In this document: positions 53,419-62,321 of the stretch, piece by piece
Layout: every line of letters starts with the position of its first letter
Position numbering within the stretch: the first letter of the stretch is position 1
Assembly: GCF_016055185.1 (NCBI RefSeq)
Contig: NZ_JAECVR010000001.1
Span: 508,345 to 572,344, forward strand
Direction of reading: 5' to 3'
Source of the DNA: Paenactinomyces guangxiensis
Lineage (GTDB): Bacteria > Bacillota > Bacilli > Thermoactinomycetales > Thermoactinomycetaceae
DNA: 64,000 bases
Position numbers and translations under genes: made by a program
Notes under the pieces: model-generated
Told to the model about the DNA's origin: nothing
The model's input: the letters and a program-made list of their open reading frames with translations, nothing else
The model's database searches: none

Positions 53419-54171
53419 TCAAACCATTTTGATTCCTGTGAACAATAAGACGAGAATGATCGCTAATCTGAGTAGGAGTTCCGGCACACGTAAGGTCAAA
53501 CGACCGCCCAACAAGATTCCGGGAATGGAACCGACTAACAGCCAGGACACAAATGACCAATCCACATGTCCCATCGATGCATGTAAAACCCCCGCACTTA
53601 AGGTAAGAAAAAAGGCGTGTACCACATCCGTTCCTACCAGCAAAGCTGCTGATAAAGAGGTACTGGACAACAGGACTACCATAAACAGGGTTCCGCTGCC
53701 GACAGAGGTAAGTCCAACTAACAGCCCGCCTAAGAGGCCGACAAGCCGTATGGGGACTTTCCACGCCGGTTTGGCAGGCCTTTGGCCGTGTCGTTTCAGC
53801 AGTTGAGATAACATAAACAGAGAAACAAAGATAAAGGTGATGCCCAGTATATGGCCCAACACCTCTTCGACCGGCAGAGAAGTGGTCCGATCCAGTAAAC
53901 GAATCATCAGCACACCAGCAATACCGCCTGGTATACTTCCCTGTGCCAGCTTCTTTACAATTCCCCAGTCGACTGTTTTTTGCCTGAAATGCTGGTAGCT
54001 TCCAAACGCCTTTGTCGTCGCAGCGTAAATCAGGTCGGTTCCTACTGCCATCGTAGGTGAAAAGCCATACAGCAAAATCAGGAGGGGAGTCATCAGCAAT
54101 CCCCCTCCCATCCCGGTGAGCCCGACCAGAAAGCCGACGACAAATCCAGTACCTACGATTGCCAGGATCAT
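53419..54171 (-). CDS. TauE/SafE-family transporter, probable sulfate/sulfite permease
   Basis: 250 aa, eight predicted helices. [26 protein letters not shown] and [24 protein letters not shown] are the duplicated family signature. It overlaps cysH by four bases and lies 13 bases before sat, so a job in sulfate import or sulfite export is likely; direction of transport cannot be told from sequence. Confidence 0.88.
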   Translation of the reverse strand: MILAIVGTGFVVGFLVGLTGMGGGLLMTPLLILLYGFSPTMAVGTDLIYAATTKAFGSYQHFRQKTVDWGIVKKLAQGSIPGGIAGVLMIRLLDRTTSLPVEEVLGHILGITFIFVSLFMLSQLLKRHGQRPAKPAWKVPIRLVGLLGGLLVGLTSVGSGTLFMVVLLSSTSLSAALLVGTDVVHAFFLTLSAGVLHASMGHVDWSFVSWLLVGSIPGILLGGRLTLRVPELLLRLAIILVLLFTGIKMV

Positions 54172-54917
54172 TTGACCAGACTATTGTGAAGTCCGCATTC
54201 TGTCTTGGTGCTTCCTGCCCAGCGCCCTGCCCGCGGATCTTCGCCAGGTTTTACTTGCCGAGTACATGGGAAACATCCAATGCTTGGATAATTTTGATCA
54301 TGCAAGCGGTTATACGGGATGTTATGTTCATGAATGTAAGACCATACTTGTTCTGTTGTCCAAAAAGCAAGCGGATTAAGTTTGATCAACCCAAATCCCG
54401 CATCCCACTCCACCACTTCAGTATGTGCCCGTGTAATTGATTGCTCCCGGCGGATCCCGGTGATCCATCCCTGATAACCGGACAAAATCTGTTTCAATGG
54501 TTCAACCTTTCGCATGCGGCAGCATTGGTCCGGGTCGCGTTTCCATAACTCGTCACCATATTCTGCGGCCTGCTCTTCCAGAGTGAGCGCGGGAGTTACA
54601 CGTATAAAATTCAACGGATACCGTTTCCTGAGGCGGTCTCTCACCTCGTACGTCTCAGAGAAATGCAAGTTTGTATCCAGATAAAAAATATCTACTTCCG
54701 GATCAACCTTTGAAACCATATCTACCAGTGCCACATCTTCGTAACCGAAGCTGCATGCCAAGGTGATGGCAGAGGCTCCGATTTGCTCCACACCCCAACG
54801 AATGATATCGATGGGATGAGCATGTTTAAGTTCATCTGCCACTTGTTTGAACTGTTCTTCGGTTGTATTGGCAGATATGTCTTGAAGCACTGCTTGTTCT
54901 GTCGATGGTCTGCTCAT
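54168..54917 (-). CDS. cysH: APS/PAPS reductase
   Basis: 249 aa. It reduces activated sulfate to sulfite with thioredoxin. Besides the PP-loop region (ITLACSFGYEDVALVDMV) it has DQCCRMRKVEPL and IGCFPCTR, the CC...CxxC set that binds a 4Fe-4S cluster in enzymes using APS directly, plus the catalytic ECGLH at the end. No APS kinase gene is present, which fits APS as substrate. ATG 54917 follows GGGAGGGA. Confidence 0.94.
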   Translation of the reverse strand: MSRPSTEQAVLQDISANTTEEQFKQVADELKHAHPIDIIRWGVEQIGASAITLACSFGYEDVALVDMVSKVDPEVDIFYLDTNLHFSETYEVRDRLRKRYPLNFIRVTPALTLEEQAAEYGDELWKRDPDQCCRMRKVEPLKQILSGYQGWITGIRREQSITRAHTEVVEWDAGFGLIKLNPLAFWTTEQVWSYIHEHNIPYNRLHDQNYPSIGCFPCTRQVKPGEDPRAGRWAGSTKTECGLHNSLVK

Positions 54918-54986
54918 ATCTGCTCCCTCCCTCTCCCAATCCATATTCGTCTGTCGCTTATGTTGTCACACTTTTTTTGAAAAAAC

Positions 54987-55202
54987 TTATTCTATCACAT
55001 AGCCGGCACCTGAACGAACCCGTTTTTTTTCTTCAAGGACCCATTCCTTCACTTCCGGTGTGGCGATGGTGTAACGTTCCAGCTCTTTCTCTGCATAGTC
55101 AAAAGCTTTTTCATCTGACGGTGCAAGCACAATGATATGATAGATTCCTTTCTCTTCCACTTCCGCCTCCAAACGATACAGATACAGTTCCTGGCCGCTC
55201 AT
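54987..55202 (-). CDS. DUF3906 family protein
   Basis: 71 aa: LYLYRLEAEVEEKGIYHIIVLAPSDEKAFDYAEKELERY, ending EEKKRVRSGAGYVIE, the full DUF3906 pattern. Function is not known. Its start abuts the sir stop codon (55203), so the two are coupled; position between sulfite reductase and cysH suggests a small accessory role in sulfate reduction. Confidence 0.85.
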   Translation of the reverse strand: MSGQELYLYRLEAEVEEKGIYHIIVLAPSDEKAFDYAEKELERYTIATPEVKEWVLEEKKRVRSGAGYVIE

Positions 55203-56828
55203 TTAGGAAACCACCTGCTTTAGAGCCTGGTCGAGTTTCTCCTGGAATGGAGCGGTTCCCACGCGTTGAACGAACCGGGTGAAGTTCTCTCCTTCTTGCT
55301 TGTTCTCTTTAAAGAAAACAACCAGTTCTTTCAATACAGGAGCCACATCATTTGCCAGTACCCGGCCTTTCAACTGTGTATTAAACTCCCCTTCGCCATA
55401 CAGATGTCCGCCAACGGAAATCGTATAAGCTTCCTGCATGCCATTTGCCGTTTTCATCTTACCGCCCATCAGGCCGATGTCGGCTATCTGCTGTTGCCCG
55501 CAGGAGTTGGGGCAACCGTTGATATGCAGGCGAATGGGGGTATCCAGTTCAACATGCTCATCCAGGTACTCCACAACCCGCTTCATCAAACCCTTTGTTT
55601 CCGTGAGGGCCAGATTGCAAAACTCCACCCCGGTACAGGATACAGCGTGTCCTTCAAATGCTTTCGGCCTGGGCGAGAGACGCTTCAACAGCGGCTCCTG
55701 CAGCAGTTTTTCCACTTTCTCGTTTGGCACATCCGAAATGATGATGTTTTGTGTATTAACTGTACGGAGAGATCCGGAACCGTACTGGTCCGCCAGATCG
55801 GCAAGCTGGAAAAACTCCTCCGCAGAAGTCCGTCCGATGGGGATATTGAGACCCACATAGGAATAGCCTTCCTGCTTTTGCGGATGGACACCGGTGAAGT
55901 ATCCCGCATTCCAATCGGCAATTTTGTCTTCTCCCCGTTTCGGATACGGTCCGATAATGCCCGTTAACACTTCCAGGAACTTTTCCGGCCCCCAGTCAGC
56001 CACTAAAAACTTCAGCCTGGCTCTGTGCCGTTTTTCACGGTATCCATAATCGCGGAAAACGGTTGTAATCCCTACAGCAACATCTACCACTTGTTCGGGC
56101 CTGACAAAAATATCTAATTGCTTCGCCAGATGAGGGCGATTGGAGAGCCCGCCGCCCACCCAGACGTGGAAACCAACCACTTCCTCACCGTCAATCTCCT
56201 TGACCGCCGGAGTAAAGGACAAATCATTGATTTGAGCGTTAGCCGGGTTGTAAATGCTGGAGGAAATCGACATTTTATATTTTCGCGGCAAATTGGAGAA
56301 GTCACGATTCAGTAAAAATTCCTTCTCCAAAGCTTTTACAATGGGACGGGTGTCAATGAGCTCATTTGCATCAATCCCTGCCAGCGGGTTACCGACAATC
56401 GTACGGGGGCAATCGCCGCATGCCTCATAAGAGTGCAGACCCACCTCTCCCAAACGGCGGAAGATATCTGGAAAATGTTCAATACGCAACCAGTGGTATT
56501 GCACCGCCTGGCGAGTGGTCACATCGATCAGCCCGCGCCCGTACTCCTGCCCCAGTTGTGCCAGAACGCGGGCCTGTTCACTGGTAAGCACACCGCCGGG
56601 AATGCGAATCCGCATCATAAAATACCCGTCTTTTTTGGGTTTTTGCTGATACACACCGGCCCATTTAAACAGGGAGAACTTCTCTTCCGGTATGGATTCA
56701 AATCCGTTCACGGCGTAAACATTAACAATCTCATCAATAATATCCAGACCGTCCTGCTCTAATTTTTGCAGTTCAACCTTATTCAGTTTGTCCGGATTTT
56801 CGCCCCATTTCCACTGCCTGGCCATCAT
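55203..56828 (-). CDS. sir: Ferredoxin-type sulfite reductase (nitrite/sulfite reductase family)
   Basis: 541-aa siroheme/4Fe-4S enzyme reducing sulfite to sulfide. The cluster and siroheme site is AVSCTGVEFCNLALTETKG with HINGCPNSCGQQQIADIG. The duplicated ferrodoxin-like halves are visible (YFMMRIRIPGGVLTSEQ; YSYVGLNIPIGRTSAEEF). The family also includes nitrite reductases; the operon with cysH and sat decides for sulfite. Two ATG codons in tandem at 56828/56825 follow AAGGAG. Confidence 0.92.
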   Translation of the reverse strand: MMARQWKWGENPDKLNKVELQKLEQDGLDIIDEIVNVYAVNGFESIPEEKFSLFKWAGVYQQKPKKDGYFMMRIRIPGGVLTSEQARVLAQLGQEYGRGLIDVTTRQAVQYHWLRIEHFPDIFRRLGEVGLHSYEACGDCPRTIVGNPLAGIDANELIDTRPIVKALEKEFLLNRDFSNLPRKYKMSISSSIYNPANAQINDLSFTPAVKEIDGEEVVGFHVWVGGGLSNRPHLAKQLDIFVRPEQVVDVAVGITTVFRDYGYREKRHRARLKFLVADWGPEKFLEVLTGIIGPYPKRGEDKIADWNAGYFTGVHPQKQEGYSYVGLNIPIGRTSAEEFFQLADLADQYGSGSLRTVNTQNIIISDVPNEKVEKLLQEPLLKRLSPRPKAFEGHAVSCTGVEFCNLALTETKGLMKRVVEYLDEHVELDTPIRLHINGCPNSCGQQQIADIGLMGGKMKTANGMQEAYTISVGGHLYGEGEFNTQLKGRVLANDVAPVLKELVVFFKENKQEGENFTRFVQRVGTAPFQEKLDQALKQVVS

Positions 56829-56838
56829 ACCACTCCTT

Positions 56839-57000
56839 ATAAAAAAATCCCTTTCCCGGGAGAGAAAAAGGGTTGAAGGCTCACTTTTCTCTCCTCATCT
56901 TTGAATGTCCCCAGACATTCTCCGGATTTGGCACCTTGCCCGGAATCCGGGCCGGTTGCCGAGGGTTCACAGGGCCAAGTCCCTCCCCCTCTCTAAATGA
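56839..57000 (-). promoter_or_regulatory. SAM-I riboswitch
   Basis: Minus strand: GAGAGGGGGAGGGACTTGG, CCCTGTGAACCCTCGGCAACC, AAGGTGCCAAATCC and a closing GATGAGGAGAG match the SAM-I (S-box) aptamer in order. A terminator CCCTTT / AAAGGG with seven T (about 56839-56873) follows. High SAM should shut off the sulfate operon. Confidence 0.95.
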
Positions 57001-57126
57001 AGAAAGGTTTTGATTCAATTAAAGATAATTTGTTAATTCCTATCGATTAAGTAGGTTTTGTTGGCTGTTAAATGTAGAATACACACAAAAAAAACAACTG
57101 TCAATAACTTTTTTGCAGATAAAATA

Positions 57127-57158
57127 AAAAAGAGCCGTTCTTCCCCGACTCTTTTTCG
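57127..57158 (-). terminator. Terminator after MATE gene
   Basis: Minus-strand stem AAAGAGTCG-GGGAAGAA-CGGCTCTTT with T-run, about 110 bases after the stop. No gene is supported in between. Confidence 0.8.
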
Positions 57159-57268
57159 TAAACTGCATCATCATTGAAATGGCGGGCTTCTTGCTGCATT
57201 TGGTGCAGTAGCCTGCATCCATCCGCGAAGGTGCGCCCGTGCCTGATTTTATTTGGAATCTCCCTGTT

Positions 57269-58801
57269 TTACTCTTGGGAGGAAGGTTTGGCAAAAAAGC
57301 TTTGATGCTGTTTCGTCCGCCAGAAATAGCGGTAATACAAGTACTGAACGGCCACATTAAACAGAAAGGAGATGGGATAGGCTATCCAAATCCCCGTTAA
57401 CCCGACCTGGTGAGACAGAAAATAAGCGAAAGGGACCTGTACTCCCCAAATTGACACAATTCCGATCAAGGTAGGCCAGAAAACGGTGCCGCTGGACCGC
57501 ATCATTCCGGACAGGATTGACCCGTGACCGAAAATCATGTACGACCAGAGGACAATAAAGAGAATTTTTTTCGCGGTTGCAAGTGTGGAAGGCTCAACCA
57601 GGAACCATGACAGAATAAATCCGCTAAACAGATAAACCGTACTCACCAGGGTGACACCAATGATGTAGTTAAGAGTAACGGCGCTAAACAACAATTCTTT
57701 TAAACGTTTTACTTTATTGGCTCCAATTAATTGCGAACCAAAGATCCCGGCAGCCATTCCCAGGCTTAAAGCGGGCAACTGTACATAGGTAATCACCTGT
57801 ATGACAGCACCATAAGCGGCCGTTGCCTTTTCTCCATAAGCATTAATCAGGAAAATCACCGCCACGGAAGACAAAGAGACAAACACCATTTGAATACTGG
57901 TGGGCAAACCGATTTTGATGAGAAGCTTTACAATTTGCCCGTCCATTTTCATACTGGCAAAAAAGCTGCCATCCAAAGCGAGAACATGATTTTTTCGTTT
58001 CAAATAAAAGAGCAGCAGACAGAGTGCAACTGTGATGGAGATAATGTTGGCCAACGCCACCCCTTCAATTCCCATCGCCGGCAACCCCAGCCAGCCAAAA
58101 GCGATAAACGGGGTGAGCAGAATATTTAAAAATGTACTGATAATCAAAAAGTAGAATGGTGTCTTCGAGTCACCTGTTCCCCGCAGGAAGGTTGTGTAAT
58201 TGATATAGATAAACTGAATCGGTAGAAAAGCAAACAAAATCCGGGCAAAATCTGTAGAAAGGTGAATGATGGAGGGCGGGGTGCCGATTAATTCAAATAA
58301 TTGCCGGGTAAAAAGAACGCCAACTGCAGCCATAAGGACCCCGAGCAGAAAAGCTAATTTGAGTGAGGTATTCACCGTCTGCTTTAAACGCTCCTCCTCT
58401 CTTCCCCCATACGCCTGTCCAATCAGGATGGAACTGGCACTCCCCAGCCCAATCACTAACGAGATCAGAAAAAAAGTTACAGGAAAAACAGCACTGGCGG
58501 CCGCCAATGTACTTTCCCCCAGTCCCCTTCCCATAATGACGGAGCTCACTGTTCCGCCCAGCGAGTTTAACGCATTGCTCAACATCAGCGGCACCAAAAA
58601 GGTGAACAGCGTCTTCCACAGTGGTTTATGCGGATCAAAAAGGTCCGGCTGGGCTGTCTGTGAATTTCCCCGCCCCTCTGTTTGGAGATTTTCACGGCCC
58701 GGCGGCTCATGCTGATTCATTCCCTGTGTTGGCGCTAAAACGGCAACGGTTGCCCCGGCTTCCTCACATTGTTTTTCTATATATCTCTCTTTTTCGTCCA
58801 T
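57269..58801 (-). CDS. MATE family efflux transporter
   Basis: About 510 aa with twelve membrane helices in two similar halves. FLVPLMLSNALNSLGGTVSSVIMGR opens helix 1, and GLGSASSILIGQAYGGREEE is typical of MATE. A polar N-terminal extension of about 60 residues (GRENLQTEGRGNSQTAQPD) is longer than usual and looks disordered. Exports drugs or metabolites using an ion gradient; substrate unknown. ATG 58801 follows GGTGAGG. Confidence 0.92.
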   Translation of the reverse strand: MDEKERYIEKQCEEAGATVAVLAPTQGMNQHEPPGRENLQTEGRGNSQTAQPDLFDPHKPLWKTLFTFLVPLMLSNALNSLGGTVSSVIMGRGLGESTLAAASAVFPVTFFLISLVIGLGSASSILIGQAYGGREEERLKQTVNTSLKLAFLLGVLMAAVGVLFTRQLFELIGTPPSIIHLSTDFARILFAFLPIQFIYINYTTFLRGTGDSKTPFYFLIISTFLNILLTPFIAFGWLGLPAMGIEGVALANIISITVALCLLLFYLKRKNHVLALDGSFFASMKMDGQIVKLLIKIGLPTSIQMVFVSLSSVAVIFLINAYGEKATAAYGAVIQVITYVQLPALSLGMAAGIFGSQLIGANKVKRLKELLFSAVTLNYIIGVTLVSTVYLFSGFILSWFLVEPSTLATAKKILFIVLWSYMIFGHGSILSGMMRSSGTVFWPTLIGIVSIWGVQVPFAYFLSHQVGLTGIWIAYPISFLFNVAVQYLYYRYFWRTKQHQSFFAKPSSQE

Positions 58802-58870
58802 AAACAACCTCACCTTATCTCCTGAACTTGTAGATCTATCCCAAAATGATTTGTTACAATCAGATTTAAA

Positions 58871-58913
58871 GCATCCTGCCTTCCCCTGTCACACACACTT
58901 TCAACAGAAAAAA
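58871..58913 (-). repeat. Dispersed repeat, subtype A diverged copy
   Basis: Minus strand: TTTTTTCTGTTGAAAGTGTG then TGTGACAGGGGAAGGCAGGATGC. It has one extra T in the core but the same GGGGAAGGCAG block. Lies between divergent MATE and ytoQ. Confidence 0.6.
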
Positions 58914-58930
58914 TGAAAGGAGCCCCCAAT

Positions 58931-59371
58931 ATGGAACTCATCGTCTACCTGGCCGGACAAATTCATGACGACTGGCGCGACAAAATGCGCAAAATGGCCG
59001 AAGAACGTCAACTTCCCATCCTTTTTAAAGGTCCCCAGGAGGATCACGACCGTTCAGACGCGATCGGTGAAACAATTAAAGGAAAACAGCCCAATGCCGT
59101 TTTCCGTGACCATGCTGCCTCTGAATTTAATAACTTGCGCACGCGAATCTGGATGCAAAAAGCAGACGTTGTCATTGCTTTATTTGGCGAAAAGTACCGC
59201 CAGTGGAATACCGCCATGGATGCCTCAGCCGCCATCGCGTCAGGCAAACCGCTGATTCTCGTTCGCCCTGAAAGCCTGCATCACCCGTTGAAAGAACTGG
59301 CCCAGCGTGCACAGGCAGTCGTTGAAACGCCGGAGCAGGCACTGGATGCACTGGCTTATGTCCTGGAATAA
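58931..59371 (+). CDS. ytoQ: YtoQ family protein
   Basis: 146 aa, nucleoside-deoxyribosyltransferase-like fold. ELIVYLAGQIHDDWRDKM, FRDHAASEFNNLRTRIWMQKADVVIALFGEKYRQWNTAMDASAAIASGKPLILV is the family pattern. No enzymatic activity is known. AAAGGAG precedes ATG 58931 by nine bases. Ends with a clear terminator. Confidence 0.9.
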   Translation: MELIVYLAGQIHDDWRDKMRKMAEERQLPILFKGPQEDHDRSDAIGETIKGKQPNAVFRDHAASEFNNLRTRIWMQKADVVIALFGEKYRQWNTAMDASAAIASGKPLILVRPESLHHPLKELAQRAQAVVETPEQALDALAYVLE

Positions 59372-59410
59372 ACAAAATACACACCCTGGCAACCTTTTTT
59401 CGCAAAAACG

Positions 59411-59440
59411 ACCCCGACCTGCAGAGGTTCGGGGTTTCTT
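59411..59440 (+). terminator. ytoQ terminator
   Basis: Stem ACCCCGACCT-GCAG-AGGTTCGGGGT followed by TTCTT. Confidence 0.85.
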
Positions 59441-59541
59441 CGACTTTATTCGAGATAGTCTATTCACTAAACTCTTCTTCTATTTTAAATGTTAAATTAC
59501 TAAATAGCAATTACCATACACATGATTTACCTGAATCTTTT

Positions 59542-59862
59542 TTAATTTGTTTCATCAGACATGCCAGATGTTTGCTCTTCAAAAACAATATAATCCAGAT
59601 TAATGTTTAACAGCATGATATCTCTGCCGGTTTTTTGATCACGAATTACAAAAAAGTCACGGCCTACCCGGCGAAGCACACCGGTAAATACTTTATCCCT
59701 CCACTGGCTGCTCGCATCAAACGTCATGTAAACAGTAACTCTTTTCCCTATATTTCTCTGTAAGAAATCTTCAGAAAAAATGCGATCACGATCACGCTCC
59801 TGTCGTTGCTGTGTAACCGCTCCCGCGTGTGAAACCATTCCATATGGGTAATTCCAATACAT
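59542..59862 (-). CDS. gerQ: Spore coat/germination protein GerQ
   Basis: 106 aa. The core KRVTVYMTFDASSQWRDKVFTGVLRRVGRDFFVIRDQKTGRDIMLLNINLDYIVFEE matches the conserved GerQ domain. The B. subtilis protein is longer (about 180 aa) because of an N-terminal stretch mostly missing here. GerQ is needed for CwlJ to work or to be placed in the coat. It follows cwlJ by 12 bases. AGGAGG lies seven bases before the ATG. Confidence 0.9.
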   Translation of the reverse strand: MYWNYPYGMVSHAGAVTQQRQERDRDRIFSEDFLQRNIGKRVTVYMTFDASSQWRDKVFTGVLRRVGRDFFVIRDQKTGRDIMLLNINLDYIVFEEQTSGMSDETN

Positions 59863-59874
59863 TTATTTCTCCTC

Positions 59875-60303
59875 CTAGACAAGATAAACTTTCGGGCATG
59901 CATTTTGTGAGGGTATGTAAAAGCAATGGCTTTTATAGCGTCCGCTGTGGGCCTGGTTAAACCAGGTACTCGGACATGCACCGGGCGGACGGAAAAACCA
60001 TAACGCGTACTTTGCCGGTTCCATACGTTCTCCGCGGATCACGCGCCGTGCAAGACGGATATCTTTTTGCCGTGCCCGCTGGTAAAAATATGATTTTTGC
60101 ACAGCCTCAAAGCCGCCGGGAGATTGAAAAACCATTTGCTGGATGGTCCTGATCCCCTCAAAGTCCAGACAGTTCCCCAGGACACGATTGACACCCACAT
60201 TCCCGACCAGCATCATGCCCATCCGCCCATCTCCCTCTGCCTCTGCACGCATCAATCTAGCCAGTAGCTTTACATGTTCTTCGGGTGCGTTGATGATGGC
60301 CAT
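59875..60303 (-). CDS. cwlJ: Spore cortex-lytic enzyme CwlJ
   Basis: 142-aa cell wall hydrolase that degrades cortex peptidoglycan during germination. LARLMRAEAEGDGRMGMMLVGNVGVNRVL contains the catalytic Glu of the hydrolase_2 (SleB) domain; VFQSPGGFEAVQKSYFYQRA and the end WFNQAHSGRYKSHCFYIPSQNACP are typical of CwlJ. No signal peptide, as expected for a mother-cell-made coat enzyme. First gene of the cwlJ-gerQ unit. Confidence 0.94.
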   Translation of the reverse strand: MAIINAPEEHVKLLARLMRAEAEGDGRMGMMLVGNVGVNRVLGNCLDFEGIRTIQQMVFQSPGGFEAVQKSYFYQRARQKDIRLARRVIRGERMEPAKYALWFFRPPGACPSTWFNQAHSGRYKSHCFYIPSQNACPKVYLV

Positions 60304-60379
60304 GAGATCACCTCTGAAGCTATGTTATGTTACATGTTGACAAAAAAGAACCAGCGAAAATCATCCAGCTGATGAAATG

Positions 60380-60450
60380 AAAAAAAAGCCGTCTCCCGCC
60401 CATTTTTGCCCTCCGGCAAACAGGCTGGGGATGGCTCTAATCCAATACAG
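60380..60450 (-). terminator. Probable terminator of amidohydrolase gene
   Basis: Minus-strand AGCCATCCC ... GGGAGACGGCT with an inner hairpin TTTGCCGGAGGGCAAA, then seven T. Confidence 0.65.
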
Positions 60451-60489
60451 GATCTTTTATCAACCGTTTCAAACGAGAGACTCATGGCT

Positions 60490-62097
60490 TTATGCCTGGT
60501 AAGCCACTTTTCCGCTGACAATGGTAAACATGGTTTGTGCTTGCAGAAGTTCATCCGGGTCAATCGTTAACAGATCACGATCATAGACCGAGAGATCAGC
60601 GTATTTTCCTACAGACAGCGTTCCCCGCTCATGCTCTTCCCCCGCCGCATAGGCGCTTCCCTCTGTAAATAACAACAGCGCTTCCAAAGGGGCAAGCTTC
60701 TGTCCAGGCAGATAACCGGGATGACTGGGAGGATCGTCCGGCCGCCTCCGGGTTACCGCCGCATGGATTCCCAGCAGCGGGTGCAGCGGCTCTATAGGTG
60801 CATCGCTTCCGCCTGCACAGCGGATGCCGGCCTGTAAAAGCGCTTTCCACGCATAAGCATAGGCGGTACGCTCTTCGCCCACCCGTTCCAGGACCCACGG
60901 AAAATCACTGGCCACAAACCGGGGCTGGATATCTATCGCTACTTCCATCCGTCTGAGCATCTCCACAAGATCGGCACGCAGAAACTGCCCGTGGATAAGC
61001 CGGTGGCGCAAGCGGCTCCCCTTGTCGGGATCTATCGGATACGCTTGCATAGCCTGGATCACCCGATCCGCTGCCTCATCTCCAATCGCATGAACAGCGA
61101 CAGGCATTCCCCGATCCGCTGCCTGAGCAGTCAGATAAAGCAATTCTGCTTGTTCATGAATAGCGATTCCACAGTTTCCGGGATCATCAGCGTAGGGTTC
61201 AGATAAGAGGGCTGTCCGTCCGCCGATGGCTCCATCTGCAAACATTTTCAAGGCCCCGATCCGAAACCATTCATCTCCCTGTCCGGCCCGTATCTTCAAC
61301 TCGTCCAATTCCGTTAAAAATGGATAATAGATGAGCTGATGTGTCCGCAGGAGCACTCCTTCTTCAATCAATTCCCGACAGATACGGATCATATCCCGCA
61401 CACTGCCGATATATCTTAAATCCTCCGTATGTACACCGGTCAATCCACAGGAAAGCGCCATTTTCATGGCCTGGCGAATTGATTCTTTTTTCTCGGCATA
61501 GTCCGGCTCCGGCTGGGCATCATAAAAAGGATTGGCAGCATTTTCATAAACCCATCCGTTTAATTTCCCGGTTTCATCCCGTCCGTAAGCCCCGTTCTCG
61601 GGATCCGGCTGATCAGGCCCCACTCCGGCCAGTTGATAGGCACGGCTATTAACCAGGTAAGCATGAAAACAAATTCGGCTGAGGAAGACAGGGTGGTTAG
61701 AAGCGACCGCATCCAGCTCAGCCAAACTGGGAACCCGGCCCTGTATCTTGTTTTCATCCCAGCCCATCCCCAGAATCCATTCACCCGGTTTAATTGTTTC
61801 CGCCCTTTGCCTGATGGCAAACAGCATCTCTTCCTTCGATTGGCAATGTGTCAAATCCAGCTGTCTTAACTTTTGACCCAGATTGGACAGATGCATATGG
61901 CTGTCAACCAGTCCCGGATATGCATATCCACCCATAAGATCTACTTTCCGTACATCTGCCCGGGCAAAATCCAATAAAATCTCCTCATTTGAACCAATCG
62001 CCGTAATTCGCCCGTCATCTGCAACAATCGCTTCTGCTTGCGGACAAGTGGGGTCGAGTGGGGTGATATGGCCATTGTAATAAATGATTTTACTCAT
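60490..62097 (-). CDS. YtcJ-like metal-dependent amidohydrolase
   Basis: About 535 aa, amidohydrolase_3 family. N-terminal beta-domain IIYYNGHITPLDP, metal motif YPGLVDSHMHLSNLG (HxH), HAIGDEAADRVIQAM, RHRLIHGQFLRADLVEML and CAGGSDAPIEPLHP (final Asp). It ends AAGEEHERGTLSVGKYADLSVYDRDLL, as usual. Substrate is unknown for most members. ATG 62097 is eight bases after GAGAGGG. Confidence 0.88.
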   Translation of the reverse strand: MSKIIYYNGHITPLDPTCPQAEAIVADDGRITAIGSNEEILLDFARADVRKVDLMGGYAYPGLVDSHMHLSNLGQKLRQLDLTHCQSKEEMLFAIRQRAETIKPGEWILGMGWDENKIQGRVPSLAELDAVASNHPVFLSRICFHAYLVNSRAYQLAGVGPDQPDPENGAYGRDETGKLNGWVYENAANPFYDAQPEPDYAEKKESIRQAMKMALSCGLTGVHTEDLRYIGSVRDMIRICRELIEEGVLLRTHQLIYYPFLTELDELKIRAGQGDEWFRIGALKMFADGAIGGRTALLSEPYADDPGNCGIAIHEQAELLYLTAQAADRGMPVAVHAIGDEAADRVIQAMQAYPIDPDKGSRLRHRLIHGQFLRADLVEMLRRMEVAIDIQPRFVASDFPWVLERVGEERTAYAYAWKALLQAGIRCAGGSDAPIEPLHPLLGIHAAVTRRRPDDPPSHPGYLPGQKLAPLEALLLFTEGSAYAAGEEHERGTLSVGKYADLSVYDRDLLTIDPDELLQAQTMFTIVSGKVAYQA

Positions 62098-62254
62098 TCC
62101 CATTTCCCTCTCGGTCGATGTTGGATCATTTTCCTGTTTTCATGATAGCCGAATCACGCGGAAACGCAAAGACCTGTTTTTCTGCCAGATTTCGGCCCTT
62201 GCGGATGCTTGAAACCGAAGCCCCCCTTTTTTGGAAACATTTTTCGCTATAAAC

Positions 62255-62268
62255 CGAACATATATTTG
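62255..62268. promoter_or_regulatory. LexA (SOS) box 1
   Basis: CGAACATATATTTG, 13 of 14 to the Bacillus SOS box CGAACATATGTTYG, directly before TATAAT (62271-62276). Confidence 0.8.
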
Positions 62269-62288
62269 CATATAATAGCTGATAAAAG

Positions 62289-62302
62289 CAATCATATGTT
62301 CT
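62289..62302. promoter_or_regulatory. LexA (SOS) box 2, weaker
   Basis: CAATCATATGTTCT: the right half ATATGTTC is perfect, the left half has two or three mismatches. About 34 bases downstream of box 1. Confidence 0.5.
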
Positions 62303-62321
62303 GATATGGAGCGTGTTTCAT

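Noticed and set aside
57040..57357. Open frame with a YCTKCSKK motif after the MATE gene
   Set aside because: It overlaps the MATE gene end and runs through the terminator hairpin; no ribosome-binding site at its possible internal start.
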